Of a stretch of DNA of 64,000 bases, positions 38,305-48,700 are shown one piece after another (positions within the stretch are counted from its first letter, which is position 1; every line of letters begins with the position of its first letter). Position numbers and translations under genes: made by a program. Origin of the DNA: JABGQS01 sp963666505 (lineage in GTDB: Bacteria; Bacillota; Clostridia; Christensenellales; SZUA-584); assembly GCA_963666505.2 (NCBI GenBank), contig CAXXXL010000001.1, positions 744,001 through 808,000 on the forward strand, in the 5' to 3' direction. The notes under the pieces are model-generated. The model had not been told where the DNA came from. It saw nothing but the letters and a program-made list of their open reading frames with translations, and made no database searches.

Positions 38305-38810
38305 GGTCAGTAACGAGCATAACCTCGCTGAATTTGACATGGCTCAAGATAATACTTACGCTTTTCATTCTCATAGTAGTATTTTTACTTTTCAGATACA
38401 CAAGACTAGGGATATCATTAAGAGCGATAGGTTCAGGCGAAACGGCGGCACGCCTTTCGGGTGTGCGCACGAATAGGACGAAATTCCTCGTGTTTATGGC
38501 GGCAGGTGCAATAACGGGTTTTGCGTCTTTTATAAATGTAATAAAGGTCGGCTCTATAACAGCCACTGCAGGCAACATGCTGGAAATTCAAGTCCTTATA
38601 GCACTTGTACTTGGGGGGCTGCCTATTTCCGGCGGTTCAAAGGTTAGATTCTCGAACATAGTTATAGGCACGCTTATATACAGCGTACTAAACAACGGAC
38701 TGGTAATGATGGGCCTTGATAGTGCAGTTCAACAGCTCGTGAAGGGCATAATATTTGTAATAGTAGTTACTCTTACTATTGACAGAAAATCCAGCCGGGT
38801 AATAAAGTAA
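38305..38810 (+). pseudogene. C-terminal half of a ribose-type sugar permease
   Basis: Directly after the IS3 end, the frame encodes SITSLNLTWLKIILTLFILI and on to LVLGGLPISGGSKVRFSNIV and IKGIIF-like terminal helices: roughly the last 165 residues of an RbsC-family permease (normal length about 320). The N-terminal half, and presumably the ATPase and binding-protein genes, are missing. The araB gene follows 80 bases on, so this was the transporter of the araBAD locus. It differs from both intact permeases at 25391 and 26470. Confidence 0.8.
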
Positions 38811-38828
38811 AAAGGGATTTAGTAAATA

Positions 38829-38856
38829 TTGAAAAACGGATGTAGTGTTTTATATT
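38829..38856 (+). promoter_or_regulatory. Possible promoter for araBAD
   Basis: TTGAAA (38829-38834) and TATATT (38851-38856) are 16 bases apart, 34 bases before ATG 38891. If real, the araBAD genes do not depend on the damaged upstream transporter unit. Confidence 0.3.
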
Positions 38857-38890
38857 TATAATATGATTATTTGATTGGAGGCTCTTATAT

Positions 38891-40480
38891 ATGCAGAACA
38901 GCAAAAATGAGATCATATGCAGTGAAATATATCTTGGGATAGAGCTTGGTTCGACTCGTATAAAAGCTGTGCTTATTGACAAAGACCATAATCAGCTTGC
39001 TTCCGGCAGCCATACTTGGGAGAACAAGCTTGTGGATGGCTTATGGACATATTCGCAGGATGATATATGGAACGGTATCATTGACTGCTATAAGCATCTG
39101 GCTGAGGACGTGCTTGAGAAATACGGTGTTAAACTTGAGAGAGTTGGAGCCATCGGTATATCCGCAATGATGCACGGTTATATGGCGTTTGACGGTGCTG
39201 GCGGGCTGCTTGTGCCGTTCAGGACATGGCGCAATACCAATACGGAAGAATCGGCTAAACAGCTGACAAAACTGCTTGGATTCAACATACCGCAAAGATG
39301 GAGCATAGCGCACCTTTACCAGGCGATACTTGACAGGGAAGAACACGTGTCGCAAATAGATTATCTGACGACGCTTGCGGGTTATATCCACTGGAAGCTG
39401 ACAGGGCAGAAGGTGCTGGGGATAGGCGATGCGTCTGGAATGTTCCCTATAAACGATGAAACGCAGAACTATGACAGCGCCATGATGAAACAGTTTGACG
39501 AGCTTACCAAAGACAAAGGTTTTCCATGGAAGCTTTCGGGTATCATACCGAAGATATTGCCGGCCGGTGAGAATGCAGGCACGCTGACGCAGGAAGGCGC
39601 AAAGCTGCTGGATCCGTCGGGAACGCTTAAAGCCGGGATACCGATGTGCCCTCCGGAAGGTGATGCGGGAACGGGCATGGTAGCGACGAACAGCGTACGC
39701 AAACGTACAGGCAACATAAGCGCGGGTACAAGCGTTTTTGCAATGGCTGTGCTGGAAGGGCCTCTTTCGAATGTCTATGAGGAGATAGACATGGTGACAA
39801 CTCCGTCCGGCGCACCTGTAGCAATGGTACACTGCAACAACTTCACAGGCGATGTGGACGCATGGGTAAGGCTGCTTGGAGATGCGGCAAAAGCGCTGGG
39901 TGCACAGTTTGACATGGACAAACTGTATATAACGCTCTATAACAAAGCTTTGGAAGGCGATGCAAACTGCGGAGGCCTTCTATCATATAACTATATTTCG
40001 GGAGAACAAATTACAGGCTTTGCGGAAGGCCGGCCGCTTTTCATGCGCACACCGGATGCAAACTTCAGCCTTGAAAACTTTATGAGGACACATCTTTGCT
40101 CTGCATGCGCTTCGCTGAAAATCGGCATGAAGATATTGGACGAAGAAAAGGTAGAACTTGACTCTATGACTGGGCACGGTGGTTTCTTCAAGGTGCCGGG
40201 GGTCGGGCAGAGGATAATGGCAGCAGCTATAAACACTCCGGTCAATGTAATGTCTACAGCAGCCGAAGGCGGCCCGTGGGGAATGGCGGTACTTGCGGCA
40301 TATATGAACAATAAACAAGGCAGACAGCTTTCAGACTATCTTTCAGAGCAGGTATTTGCAGATGCTGAATATATTTCAGTGCAGCCGGACGCTGCGGACG
40401 AAGCGGGGTTTGAAGAGTTTATGAAGCGCTATGAAGCTGGACTGAGCATCGAGCGTGCAGCAGTGGATTCGACCAAGTGA
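38891..40480 (+). CDS. araB: L-ribulokinase (FGGY carbohydrate kinase)
   Basis: A 529-residue FGGY kinase. The N-terminal phosphate-binding motif is LGIELGSTRIKAVLID; the C-terminal ATP-binding half contains GNISAGTSVFAM, SMTGHGGFFKVPGVGQR and STAAEGGPWGMAVLAAY. It would phosphorylate L-ribulose to L-ribulose 5-phosphate with ATP. The assignment rests mainly on its place before araA and araD, since FGGY kinases differ in substrate. ATG 38891 has TTGGAGG upstream. araA starts 30 bases after its stop. A dead copy of the same gene lies at 27710. Confidence 0.87.
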   Translation: MQNSKNEIICSEIYLGIELGSTRIKAVLIDKDHNQLASGSHTWENKLVDGLWTYSQDDIWNGIIDCYKHLAEDVLEKYGVKLERVGAIGISAMMHGYMAFDGAGGLLVPFRTWRNTNTEESAKQLTKLLGFNIPQRWSIAHLYQAILDREEHVSQIDYLTTLAGYIHWKLTGQKVLGIGDASGMFPINDETQNYDSAMMKQFDELTKDKGFPWKLSGIIPKILPAGENAGTLTQEGAKLLDPSGTLKAGIPMCPPEGDAGTGMVATNSVRKRTGNISAGTSVFAMAVLEGPLSNVYEEIDMVTTPSGAPVAMVHCNNFTGDVDAWVRLLGDAAKALGAQFDMDKLYITLYNKALEGDANCGGLLSYNYISGEQITGFAEGRPLFMRTPDANFSLENFMRTHLCSACASLKIGMKILDEEKVELDSMTGHGGFFKVPGVGQRIMAAAINTPVNVMSTAAEGGPWGMAVLAAYMNNKQGRQLSDYLSEQVFADAEYISVQPDAADEAGFEEFMKRYEAGLSIERAAVDSTK

Positions 40481-40510
40481 ACGACAACTAAAAAACAAGG
40501 AGTCAAGATT

Positions 40511-41971
40511 ATGGAAAATAAATTTTGGTTTGTGGTAGGAAGTCAGCATCTTTATGGCCCAGAGGTTTTAAAAGAAGTTGCTCAGCACGCAGAGATAATG
40601 ACAGAAGGGTTCAATGAGGACGAGGCTATACCATTCGAGGTTGTCTGCAAAGGAGTGGTGACGACTCCGGAAGAGATAAAAGATGTATGCGTTGCGGCAA
40701 ACGGAGCCAGCGATTGCGCCGGAGTAATAACATGGATGCACACTTTTTCGCCAAGTAAGATGTGGATAGGCGGGCTAAGCATATTGAACAAGCCGTATCT
40801 GCATATAAACACACAGTTCAACGCAGCGCTGCCTTTTGATACTATAGACATGGATTTTATGAATACGAACCAGTCTGCACACGGTGACAGGGAGCACGGA
40901 TTTATCACTGCAAGGCTGAGGATGAAGCGCAAGGTTATTTGCGGGCACTGGGAGGATGACTTGTTCAGAAGCCGTATGGGCGGCTGGATGCGCAGTGCAG
41001 CTGGTGCAATGGCGAGCCGCAGGCTTAAAGTCATGCGTCTTGGCGACAACATGAGATATGTTGCAGTAACAGAGGGCGATAAAGTGCAGGCGGAGAAAGA
41101 CCTTGGGTGGAGCGTCAATACATATGCTACAGGCGGTTTTGCGCAGCGTGTAGCTGCGGTGACCGAAAAAGAAACTCAGACCAAGATAGAAGAATACAGC
41201 AGCAAATATGAGACAAGTACAGATAATATGGCCGCAGTAAGCTATCAGGCAAAACTGGAGATAGCGTTGGAGCAGATGCTAAAAGAAGGCGGCTTTGGCG
41301 CATATACAGACACATTTGAAGACCTTTACGGACTGGAGCAGCTACCCGGTCTTGCTTCCCAGAACCTGATGGCCAAGGGTTATGGTTTTGGTGCGGAGGG
41401 TGACTGGAAAACAGCTGCATTGGGTGCTGTAGTTGGGGCAATGTCTGAAGGGCTTAGTAAAAGCTACTCGTTCATAGAGGATTATACGTACCACTTTGAA
41501 CCGGGCAGTGAAGCAGTGCTCGGGGCGCACATGCTGGAGATTTCGCCGGCAATTGCTTCCGGCAAGCCGAAGATAGAGGCTTATCCTCTTGGTATAGGCG
41601 GGAAGGATGACCCTGCAAGGCTGGTATTTGAAGGCAAACAGGGCAGCGCTATACTTATTACACTAGTGGATATGGGAGCAAGATTCAGGATGATAGTGCA
41701 TGATGTTTATGCAATAGCGCCTATGAAGAAGATGCCGAACCTGCCTGTGGCAAGCGTGATGTGGAAACCGCAGCCGGACATGATAACTGGAAACGAAGCA
41801 TGGATACTCTGCGGAGGAACACACCACAGCGTGATATCGTATGACCTCAGTGCAGAGCACATGAGGGACTTTGCGGAAATAATGGGAATCGAGTTTATAC
41901 ACATAAACAAAAACACGTCTATACCCGAGCTTAGAAACATGCTAGCTCTCGGCGACGTTGTGTGGGGGTAA
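40511..41971 (+). CDS. araA: L-arabinose isomerase
   Basis: A 486-residue protein of normal length for AraA. It converts L-arabinose to L-ribulose with a divalent metal, usually manganese. The metal ligands of the Escherichia coli enzyme align by spacing: E296 (GAEGDWK), E323 (FIEDYTYHFEPG), H340 (GAHMLEISP) and H438 or H439 (GGTHHSVIS). The start MENKFWFVVGSQHLYG is characteristic. ATG 40511 follows AAGGAG. It is the second gene of araBAD; araD follows after 6 bases. Confidence 0.96.
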   Translation: MENKFWFVVGSQHLYGPEVLKEVAQHAEIMTEGFNEDEAIPFEVVCKGVVTTPEEIKDVCVAANGASDCAGVITWMHTFSPSKMWIGGLSILNKPYLHINTQFNAALPFDTIDMDFMNTNQSAHGDREHGFITARLRMKRKVICGHWEDDLFRSRMGGWMRSAAGAMASRRLKVMRLGDNMRYVAVTEGDKVQAEKDLGWSVNTYATGGFAQRVAAVTEKETQTKIEEYSSKYETSTDNMAAVSYQAKLEIALEQMLKEGGFGAYTDTFEDLYGLEQLPGLASQNLMAKGYGFGAEGDWKTAALGAVVGAMSEGLSKSYSFIEDYTYHFEPGSEAVLGAHMLEISPAIASGKPKIEAYPLGIGGKDDPARLVFEGKQGSAILITLVDMGARFRMIVHDVYAIAPMKKMPNLPVASVMWKPQPDMITGNEAWILCGGTHHSVISYDLSAEHMRDFAEIMGIEFIHINKNTSIPELRNMLALGDVVWG

Positions 41972-41977
41972 GTCACT

Positions 41978-42670
41978 ATGCTGGAAGAATTAAAAGGAGA
42001 AACTCTGCAGGCGAATCTAGATCTTGTAGAACACGGGCTTGTACTGTTTACTTGGGGCAACGTAAGTGTATTGGATGAAAAGACGGGTTTGATTGCAATA
42101 AAACCAAGCGGAGTCTCATATGATTCTATGAGCGCAGACGATATCGTTATAGTTGATATTGAAGGAAATACAGTTGAGGGTGACAGGAATCCTTCTTCAG
42201 ATACAGCTACTCACGTGGAGCTCTATAAAGCATTTAATGGAGTAAGATCGATAGTGCATACGCATTCGAAATGGGCGACATCGTGGGCACAGGCATGCAG
42301 AAGCATTCCTGCGCTGGGGACTACGCATGCTGATAATTTTTATGGCGATATCCCCTGCACCAGAAACATGACTGCTGAAGAGATAAAGCAAGACTATGAG
42401 AAAAATACAGGCAAAGTTATTGTAGAGACATTTATGGAAAGCCAGATAGATCCGCTAGGCTTAGGCGCAGTTGTCGTTGCAAACCATGGACCATTTAGTT
42501 GGGGTGCCTCTTCCGCAAAGGCGGTAGAGAATGCAGCCGTGATGGAATACGCTGCAGAAATGGCATATATATCGTTATCGATCAATCCTGATGCAAAAAT
42601 GCAAGGAGAACTGCTTGAAAAGCATTTTGAAAGAAAGCACGGTGAGAATGCTTATTACGGGCAGGAATAG
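41978..42670 (+). CDS. araD: L-ribulose-5-phosphate 4-epimerase
   Basis: A 230-residue class II aldolase-like epimerase of normal length. It turns L-ribulose 5-phosphate into D-xylulose 5-phosphate for the pentose phosphate pathway. Zinc-ligand histidines are H94 and H96 (VHTHSKWATSW) and the histidine in VANHGPFSWG; the phosphate-binding start GNVS and THADNFYGDIPCTR are also typical. It is the last gene of araBAD. No clear terminator follows. Confidence 0.95.
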   Translation: MLEELKGETLQANLDLVEHGLVLFTWGNVSVLDEKTGLIAIKPSGVSYDSMSADDIVIVDIEGNTVEGDRNPSSDTATHVELYKAFNGVRSIVHTHSKWATSWAQACRSIPALGTTHADNFYGDIPCTRNMTAEEIKQDYEKNTGKVIVETFMESQIDPLGLGAVVVANHGPFSWGASSAKAVENAAVMEYAAEMAYISLSINPDAKMQGELLEKHFERKHGENAYYGQE

Positions 42671-42883
42671 AGAACACTGCTTTTTCAATATTCGCCGTTA
42701 TAATTGGCTATACGATAACATTGATAATTTGACAGTTTTCTGATTAAAATATAAATAAGATGTTTAGCCAAATATTTAAAAAGGAAGAGATATATTGATA
42801 TGGTTATTTCTGAAAAACATTTAAATATGTAGATAAATCATACATTTTTAAGTACTTATTAAAAGTTTAAACAATCTATAAGG

Positions 42884-42937
42884 ATGAAAAGTGTGGAAAA
42901 CAACCCGTATCGTTACAGAGGGTATTACTACGGCTGA
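42884..42937 (+). pseudogene. Tiny relic of an Rhs/YD-repeat core
   Basis: A 17-codon frame reads MKSVENNPYRYRGYYYG then stop. NPYRYRGYYYD is the hallmark of the Rhs core end, normally followed by a GETGLYYLxxRYYDP stretch. Here it is cut by IS3-like sequence. The piece is short but the motif is distinctive. Confidence 0.4.
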
Positions 42938-43100
42938 ACAGATCATTAGCAAATTAACAGAAGTTGAAGTGAAAATCAATCAGAGCATAACAGAGGCAAA
43001 AGCTATCAGGAACATAGGAGTAAGTGACCAGACATATTACAGTTGGCGCAAGGAATATACCCTCGCATTGCTGGGGTACGACCTACTCAGTCAGGGATGA
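42891..43100 (+). pseudogene. IS3 OrfA fragment
   Basis: From about 42930 the frame reads TTAEQIISKLTEVEVKINQ and then IGVSDQTYYSWRKEY, the helix-turn-helix of an IS3 OrfA, a different lineage from the copy at 37158. It is lost after about 50 residues, where resolvase-like sequence takes over near 43090. No orfB is present. Confidence 0.6.
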
Positions 43101-43359
43101 TACCGGGCACATACAGGACATCGTTGAGAAGTTCAAAGCAAGAAACTATATTGAATCTCTTGATAGAGAAACGGTGGTCGAGCTGATAGACCACATTGAA
43201 GTTTACAAGAAGGAGAAAGCGGATATTGGTTACATCCAGCGTATTGATATCTACTTCAACTTCATTGGAAAGATTGACGATACCGACTTTGAGAATCTCA
43301 GGGATTACATGTCGGACAAAGTATCAAAAGACACTTCACATGAGGGGCAGGCAGGATAA
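43090..43359 (+). pseudogene. C-terminal relic of a large serine recombinase (DUF4368)
   Basis: The frame encodes IQDIVEKFKARNYIESLDRE and then VVELIDHIEVYKKEKADIGY and RIDIYFNFIGKI, the C-terminal DUF4368-type region of TndX-like recombinases from clostridial mobilisable transposons. The catalytic resolvase domain is missing. It marks the edge of a vanished mobile element. Confidence 0.6.
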
Positions 43360-43375
43360 CCGTCAAAAAGAAAAA

Positions 43376-43472
43376 TCACAAGGCACGTATGTACCTTGTG
43401 ACGATGGCGGAGAGAGAGACCGGCCGAACGATGCACTCAAAATGGGAATAGTGAAAAAAGAATAGTTCAGCC
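43376..43472 (+). repeat. Hairpin plus dispersed repeat, copy with TGGCGG/GAACGATGCACTC
   Basis: A perfect 8-bp stem TCACAAGG/CCTTGTGA (43376-43401) is followed by TGGCGG at 43405, GAACGATGCACTC at 43426-43438 and TAGTTCAGCC at 43463-43472. The same three blocks in the same order occur at 54596-54661. Confidence 0.55.
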
Positions 43473-43758
43473 TATAAATTCTTTAAGAAGTAACATCCTC
43501 TAATTATTTGCTGCAAGTAATGTGTGGATGAGACATAAAAATATTAATTCAAGGTAGTGTAGTCGTTCTAATAATATTAGAACTGTAAACCTTTATATAG
43601 ATTTCTAAATAGGTAGAATTCATAATTAAATTTTTGAGTTCTATCGGACTCTGATATTCATCCAAATTTCCCCTTTTTAACTGGTACCCATTTTATTATA
43701 TTTTGCACCTGCCTTTAAAAGGTTAGAAAACCCTAAAATTGGTCAATTCCTTGGTTTC

Positions 43759-45114
43759 TCAACTATTATCGCATGGAAGGTTTATAATAAATCGAGTAAA
43801 TTTATCTTCTTCGGATTCTACAATCATATCACCATTATGTTCCTTAACTATACCATAACTTATCGAAAGTCCTAACCCCGTTCCTTTAAACCTTCCCTTT
43901 GTAGAAAAGAACGGATCAAAAATCTTTGTCATCGAGTCATTTGAAATTCCTCCCCCGAAATCCTCGACAACTAACCTTAACCATTTTCGTCTATCCAAAT
44001 TATGTTGCATACAGTTAATATTAATAATCTTGTTATCATTATATTGTGGATATTTTTCATTCAAAGCATCTCTCGAGTTAGTAACCAAATTCATAAGTAC
44101 TTGCTGTATCTGCTGACTCTTACACTTTATTAATGGCAGATTTTTATTTATATTCACGTTCAAAATAATTTGGTCACGTTTAACAACTGTGTTGATCAAT
44201 GTTAATGTTCCTGAAATAATATCCTCAATTCTAGTATATTCTTTTTCCAGATGGTTTTCTCTGGAATAATCTAAAAGATTTTTAACAATTACAGCGACAC
44301 GCTCAGTTTCAGTAATTATTTCTTTAGCATAGTCTTTGATACTCTTATCATCAGGATCCGAGTCTTGAATAATCTGTGCATAGTTTAATACACCATTGAT
44401 TGGATTGTTTATTTCATGAGCTACTCCGCTTGCCAACGTTCCGATTGATTCCAATTTATGCTTTTGGCTTAATTGTGATGCTAGCAAAGAAACTCTTTTT
44501 TCCACTTCTTTTTCTTGCAGAAATTGTTTTAAGTATCGTTTATAGTTTATGATGTTAAAAACACATAATAGGGGCACGATTACTAGTGCGATTAGAAATT
44601 CGCCTAACCAAATTGAAATTGGCGAATAAAATATGCTCAGATAAATAGTTGTGCAAATTAATAAAATTATTATAACAACACCTGAAGAATATGGATGTCT
44701 TATATATGTTAGCGAAATTATAAATGTAACTAGGTAGAATGCGCTATAACTATATATCCCAGCGTTAAACATATAGGTGACAAAATAACAGCTGGTTAAG
44801 ATTGATATAACATGAATAACCGCTGTCAGAACACTTAAAGCTGAAGTTGCTTTTCGGTTCTCCTTTAATCTGCTAAGAAAATATATTGCCGAAACCGAAA
44901 GCGAGCAAAAAACAATTAGCGCAATTCTTATGATAAAGAGTCCATAGTCCCATGGAAGACCGTTAAACACTTCGAAGATAATAAATGCAATTTGTGAAAA
45001 ACCTATGAGCCCGAGAAAAAGAATCAGTCTTTTTGCGTTCTCATAAATCAACTTTTCTCTAAATTCCATAGATAGTTCTTCGCTAGGCTTATCAGAATTA
45101 AATATTTCCAACAT
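43759..45114 (-). CDS. Membrane sensor histidine kinase
   Basis: A 451-residue kinase with about six hydrophobic segments in residues 30-195, a short coiled coil, and the kinase core. H-box LASGVAHEINNPINGV (His 233), N-box QQVLMNLVTNSRDAL, VEDFGGGIS, DPFFSTKG and GTGLGLSISYG. No PAS or receiver domain. The core closely matches those at 14667, 48840 and 60285, but the sensor part is different, so the family has swapped input modules. It is the only gene on the minus strand in this half, with no regulator next to it. Confidence 0.87.
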   Translation of the reverse strand: MLEIFNSDKPSEELSMEFREKLIYENAKRLILFLGLIGFSQIAFIIFEVFNGLPWDYGLFIIRIALIVFCSLSVSAIYFLSRLKENRKATSALSVLTAVIHVISILTSCYFVTYMFNAGIYSYSAFYLVTFIISLTYIRHPYSSGVVIIILLICTTIYLSIFYSPISIWLGEFLIALVIVPLLCVFNIINYKRYLKQFLQEKEVEKRVSLLASQLSQKHKLESIGTLASGVAHEINNPINGVLNYAQIIQDSDPDDKSIKDYAKEIITETERVAVIVKNLLDYSRENHLEKEYTRIEDIISGTLTLINTVVKRDQIILNVNINKNLPLIKCKSQQIQQVLMNLVTNSRDALNEKYPQYNDNKIININCMQHNLDRRKWLRLVVEDFGGGISNDSMTKIFDPFFSTKGRFKGTGLGLSISYGIVKEHNGDMIVESEEDKFTRFIINLPCDNS

Positions 45115-45735
45115 TTTTACCTGCTAATCAATGATTGGTAGTATATATATTGCTACAAATGTTTAAATGATCTTTAATTAATATTATAGTACTGCTGGTT
45201 TGGTATGTCAAAAAAACTATTTAAGGGTATTTTTGATTAAAAAATGGTTTTCAAAGAATCAGCCTACAGAAATATCCCAAGCGAAATTGAAAACTGAATT
45301 CTTTAGAGGGTACTATGATAAATTAAATACAAAAAGAACCGATGACTTCTGAGCCCACCTTTAACCCATAATAGTTACATACCGTTATCATATTTGGCTT
45401 ATTTAATATTGCAAATTAATACGGTATATTATAGGCGGCTACGGCTGTCTTTTATGTTACCAGAAAAGAGATTAAATACCTGACGATAGTTAGCCAAGAC
45501 CAGTTTTTTGGGAGAAAGTCATTTTTATAACAATGAGAAAAGAGTATATGCTATAAGTATATTATTATATTCTTGATTGTGGTATAATAAAACATATATT
45601 TATTTCTTCACAAAACTGATCTGCTACAATTCACTTCATATAACGGCATTATTGCAAAGCAACATACATTTCAAAAAGAGGTTCTTCAAATATATAGCAA
45701 TACACTATAGTACAATATAAAAATAAGAGGTGTTC
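45115..45735. other. AT-rich intergenic region between divergent signalling genes
   Basis: About 620 bases. It must hold the promoters of the 43759 kinase (-) and the 45736 gene (+). It also contains copy 2 of the 25-base dispersed repeat at 45497-45521. No coding sequence or RNA gene was recognised. Confidence 0.4.
45497..45521 (+). repeat. 25-base dispersed repeat, copy 2
   Basis: AGACCAGTTTTTTGGGAGAA followed by AGTCA; one mismatch to the copy at 36027-36051. There is no transposase near it. Confidence 0.55.
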
Positions 45736-48700
45736 ATGGCTACTCGAAAAAAAGCTGGGGCGAAGATAAAAGAAAATAAAAGCGAGCCAATAGAAATTAG
45801 TGGGATTACAGATACGACAACTAAGAAGGTGTCAGAGGACGAGAGTCAAATAATACCTTTAAAATTTCCTGTTGTAGGAATTGGAGCTTCCGCCGGAGGT
45901 TTGGCAGCATTCGAAGCTTTTTTTACCGGTATGCCTGAGGGGAAAGATCCTGATATAGCTTTCGTGATTGTACAACATTTAGCTCCAGATTATAAGAGTA
46001 TATTAACAGAAATAATCCGAAGATATACCAAAATGAAAGTCTTTGAAGTTGAAGATGGAATGACCGTAAAGCCTAGTTGCGTATATATTATTCCGCCTAA
46101 TCAGAATATGGCTTTATTTAATGGAATCCTTCAGCTTTTTGATATCCCTCAAAGTAAAGGACTAAACATGCCAATCGATTTTTTCTTTAAATCATTGGCA
46201 AAGGACCAACATGCAAAAGCTGTTTGTATTATACTTTCAGGAACCGGCAGTGATGGCACATTAGGACTTAGAGCTGTTAAGGGAGAAGGCGGCCTAGCAA
46301 TTGTCCAGAGCCCAGACACAACAGAATATGATGGTATGCCTGAAAGTGCGATTGCAACTGGATTAGTAGATTATCAACTTCCGCCAAATGAAATGGCAAA
46401 ACAGCTTATTTCTTTTGTAACACATATCAGTGTAATTTCAAATAAGCGAAAAGAACCGGGGTTAACGGACAATGAGAATACTCATAAGAAAATATTCCTA
46501 CTTATTCGCAATCATACAGGGCACGATTTTTCCAAATATAAGACAAGCACAATAGACAGACGGATTGAAAGGAGAATGGCTGTTCATCGGGTTGAAACAA
46601 TGGCCGATTATATAAAATACTTACAGGTGACGCCTGCCGAGATCCATGCATTATTCCAGGATCTCTTGATTGGAGTTACAAGTTTTTTCAGAGATGAAGA
46701 TGCTTTTAATAAGCTTGAAGAAGTAATAATCCCAAAACTCTTCGAGGGCAAACCTGCAGGTTCAACCATAAGAGTTTGGTGCGCCGGGTGTTCTACCGGA
46801 GAAGAAGCATACTCTATTGCGATCTTGCTTCAAGAGCATCTTGAGAAAATTAAAGAGAACTACCAAATACAAGTTTTTGCTACGGATATTGATGAACATG
46901 CTATAAACATATCCAGGGCAGGTCTTTATCCTAGCAGTATCATAACAGATTTAACAAAAGATAGGATTGAAAGATTTTTTACATTAGAGCCCGGGAACAA
47001 TACCTATCGTATTAACAAGTCAATAAGAGATTTGCTTATATTTTCAGTGCTTAGCGTTATCAAAGACCCACCTTTCTCAAAACTTGATCTTATCTCATGC
47101 AGAAACCTTATGATTTATCTGAGTAATGATCTCCAGAAAAAAATAATCCCGCTATTCCACTATGCTCTAAACCCCCGCGGTATTTTATTTTTAGGGAGTG
47201 CAGAGACAGTTGGCGGCTTCGAATCGTTGTTTAAAACACTCGATCGGAAACTAAAATTTTATCAACGCACAGAAGACTTTCAGGCAGACCAAGCATATTT
47301 ACGTCCTCAGATACTGCCTCCTGCGACAAAAGTTGAGCGTACTAATAATAAAAAAATGCTTAAAAAAGCCATCCAAACAAAAAAACCATTTAAGGAAATC
47401 GTCGAACAATACATACTTAGAGAGTGCTCAGTTGCTGGTATTTTAGTCAATGAGAATGGGGATATTTTGTATATTCATGGACGAACTGGGATGTATTTAG
47501 AACCGGGGCAAGGAGAAGTCGGAACAAGCAATGTGTTAAAGATGGCGCGTGAAGGCTTAAAGCCGAAATTAACATTGGCCCTTAAAAACGCAGCTATAAA
47601 GAAGGAGACCATTCACTTATCAGAAATCAACGTAAAAACAAACGGTCATTTCACAAAAGTCAACTTGGTTGTGAAACAGTTGGTGACTGGGTTTGTTTCA
47701 AATAATGAACAGCCTTTGTATATTATTTTGATTAAAGAAATTAACCCCCAAGAACACATTATAAAACCAAAAACTAAAGACGCTGGTTCAGAAAATGATT
47801 TAAAGACTCATCTGATAGATTTAGAATCAGAGCTTCGTATAAATGAAGAATACTTACAAGCAGCAAATGAAGAGCTTGAAACCTCAAACGAGGAACTCAA
47901 ATCATCTAATGAAGAATTGCAGGCTGTAAACGAAGAGTTACAGTCTACAAATGAAGAGCTTGAAACATCCAAAGAAGAAATGCAATCAATCAACGAGGAG
48001 CTTTCTACAGTAAATTCAGAACTTCAAGCCAAAGTACATGACTTATCCCAGGTTAATAATGACATGAACAACCTGTTGGCAGGTACAAATATAGCCACGA
48101 TTTTTCTTGATTATCAGCAAAAAATACTTAGATTCACACCAACTGCCAATAAAATCATAAACCTTATATTAAGCGATGTTGGCCGTCCGGTGGCTCACAT
48201 TGTATCTAATTTGATTAATTATGATCAACTGACCAACGATGTTAATAATGTTTTAGATACTCTTGTCCCCAAAAATATTCAGGTTCAGACAATTGAGGGC
48301 AAGTGGTATAACATGATCATACAGCCTTATCGCACCATTGAAAATGTAATAGAGGGAGCTGTATTAACCTTTGTTGATATTACTGAAGCCAAAAATGCCA
48401 AGGACATGCTTGCTATTTCGGAAATTAGCTACAGGACTTTATTTGAAACAGCAGGGGAAGGGATTCTGATTCTTGATGGTGTAACTGGAAAGATTAATAA
48501 TGTAAATCCATTTTTAATTGAGCTTCTTGGATATTCTAAAGAACAATTTCTGGGGAAAGAGATTTGGAGTATTGGGATATTTAAAGACATTGCAGCAAAC
48601 AAGGAAAAATTCTTTGAGGTAAACAATGAAAAAAATATTCGTTATGAGAATTTACCTCTTGAAACTGCTGACGGGCGCAAGATTGACGTTGAGTTTATAA

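Noticed and set aside
43402..43440. tRNA-like 3' end on the minus strand (GGCGGAGAGAGAG pattern)
   Set aside because: The expected T-loop complement is absent and no cloverleaf can be drawn. It is treated as a dispersed repeat.
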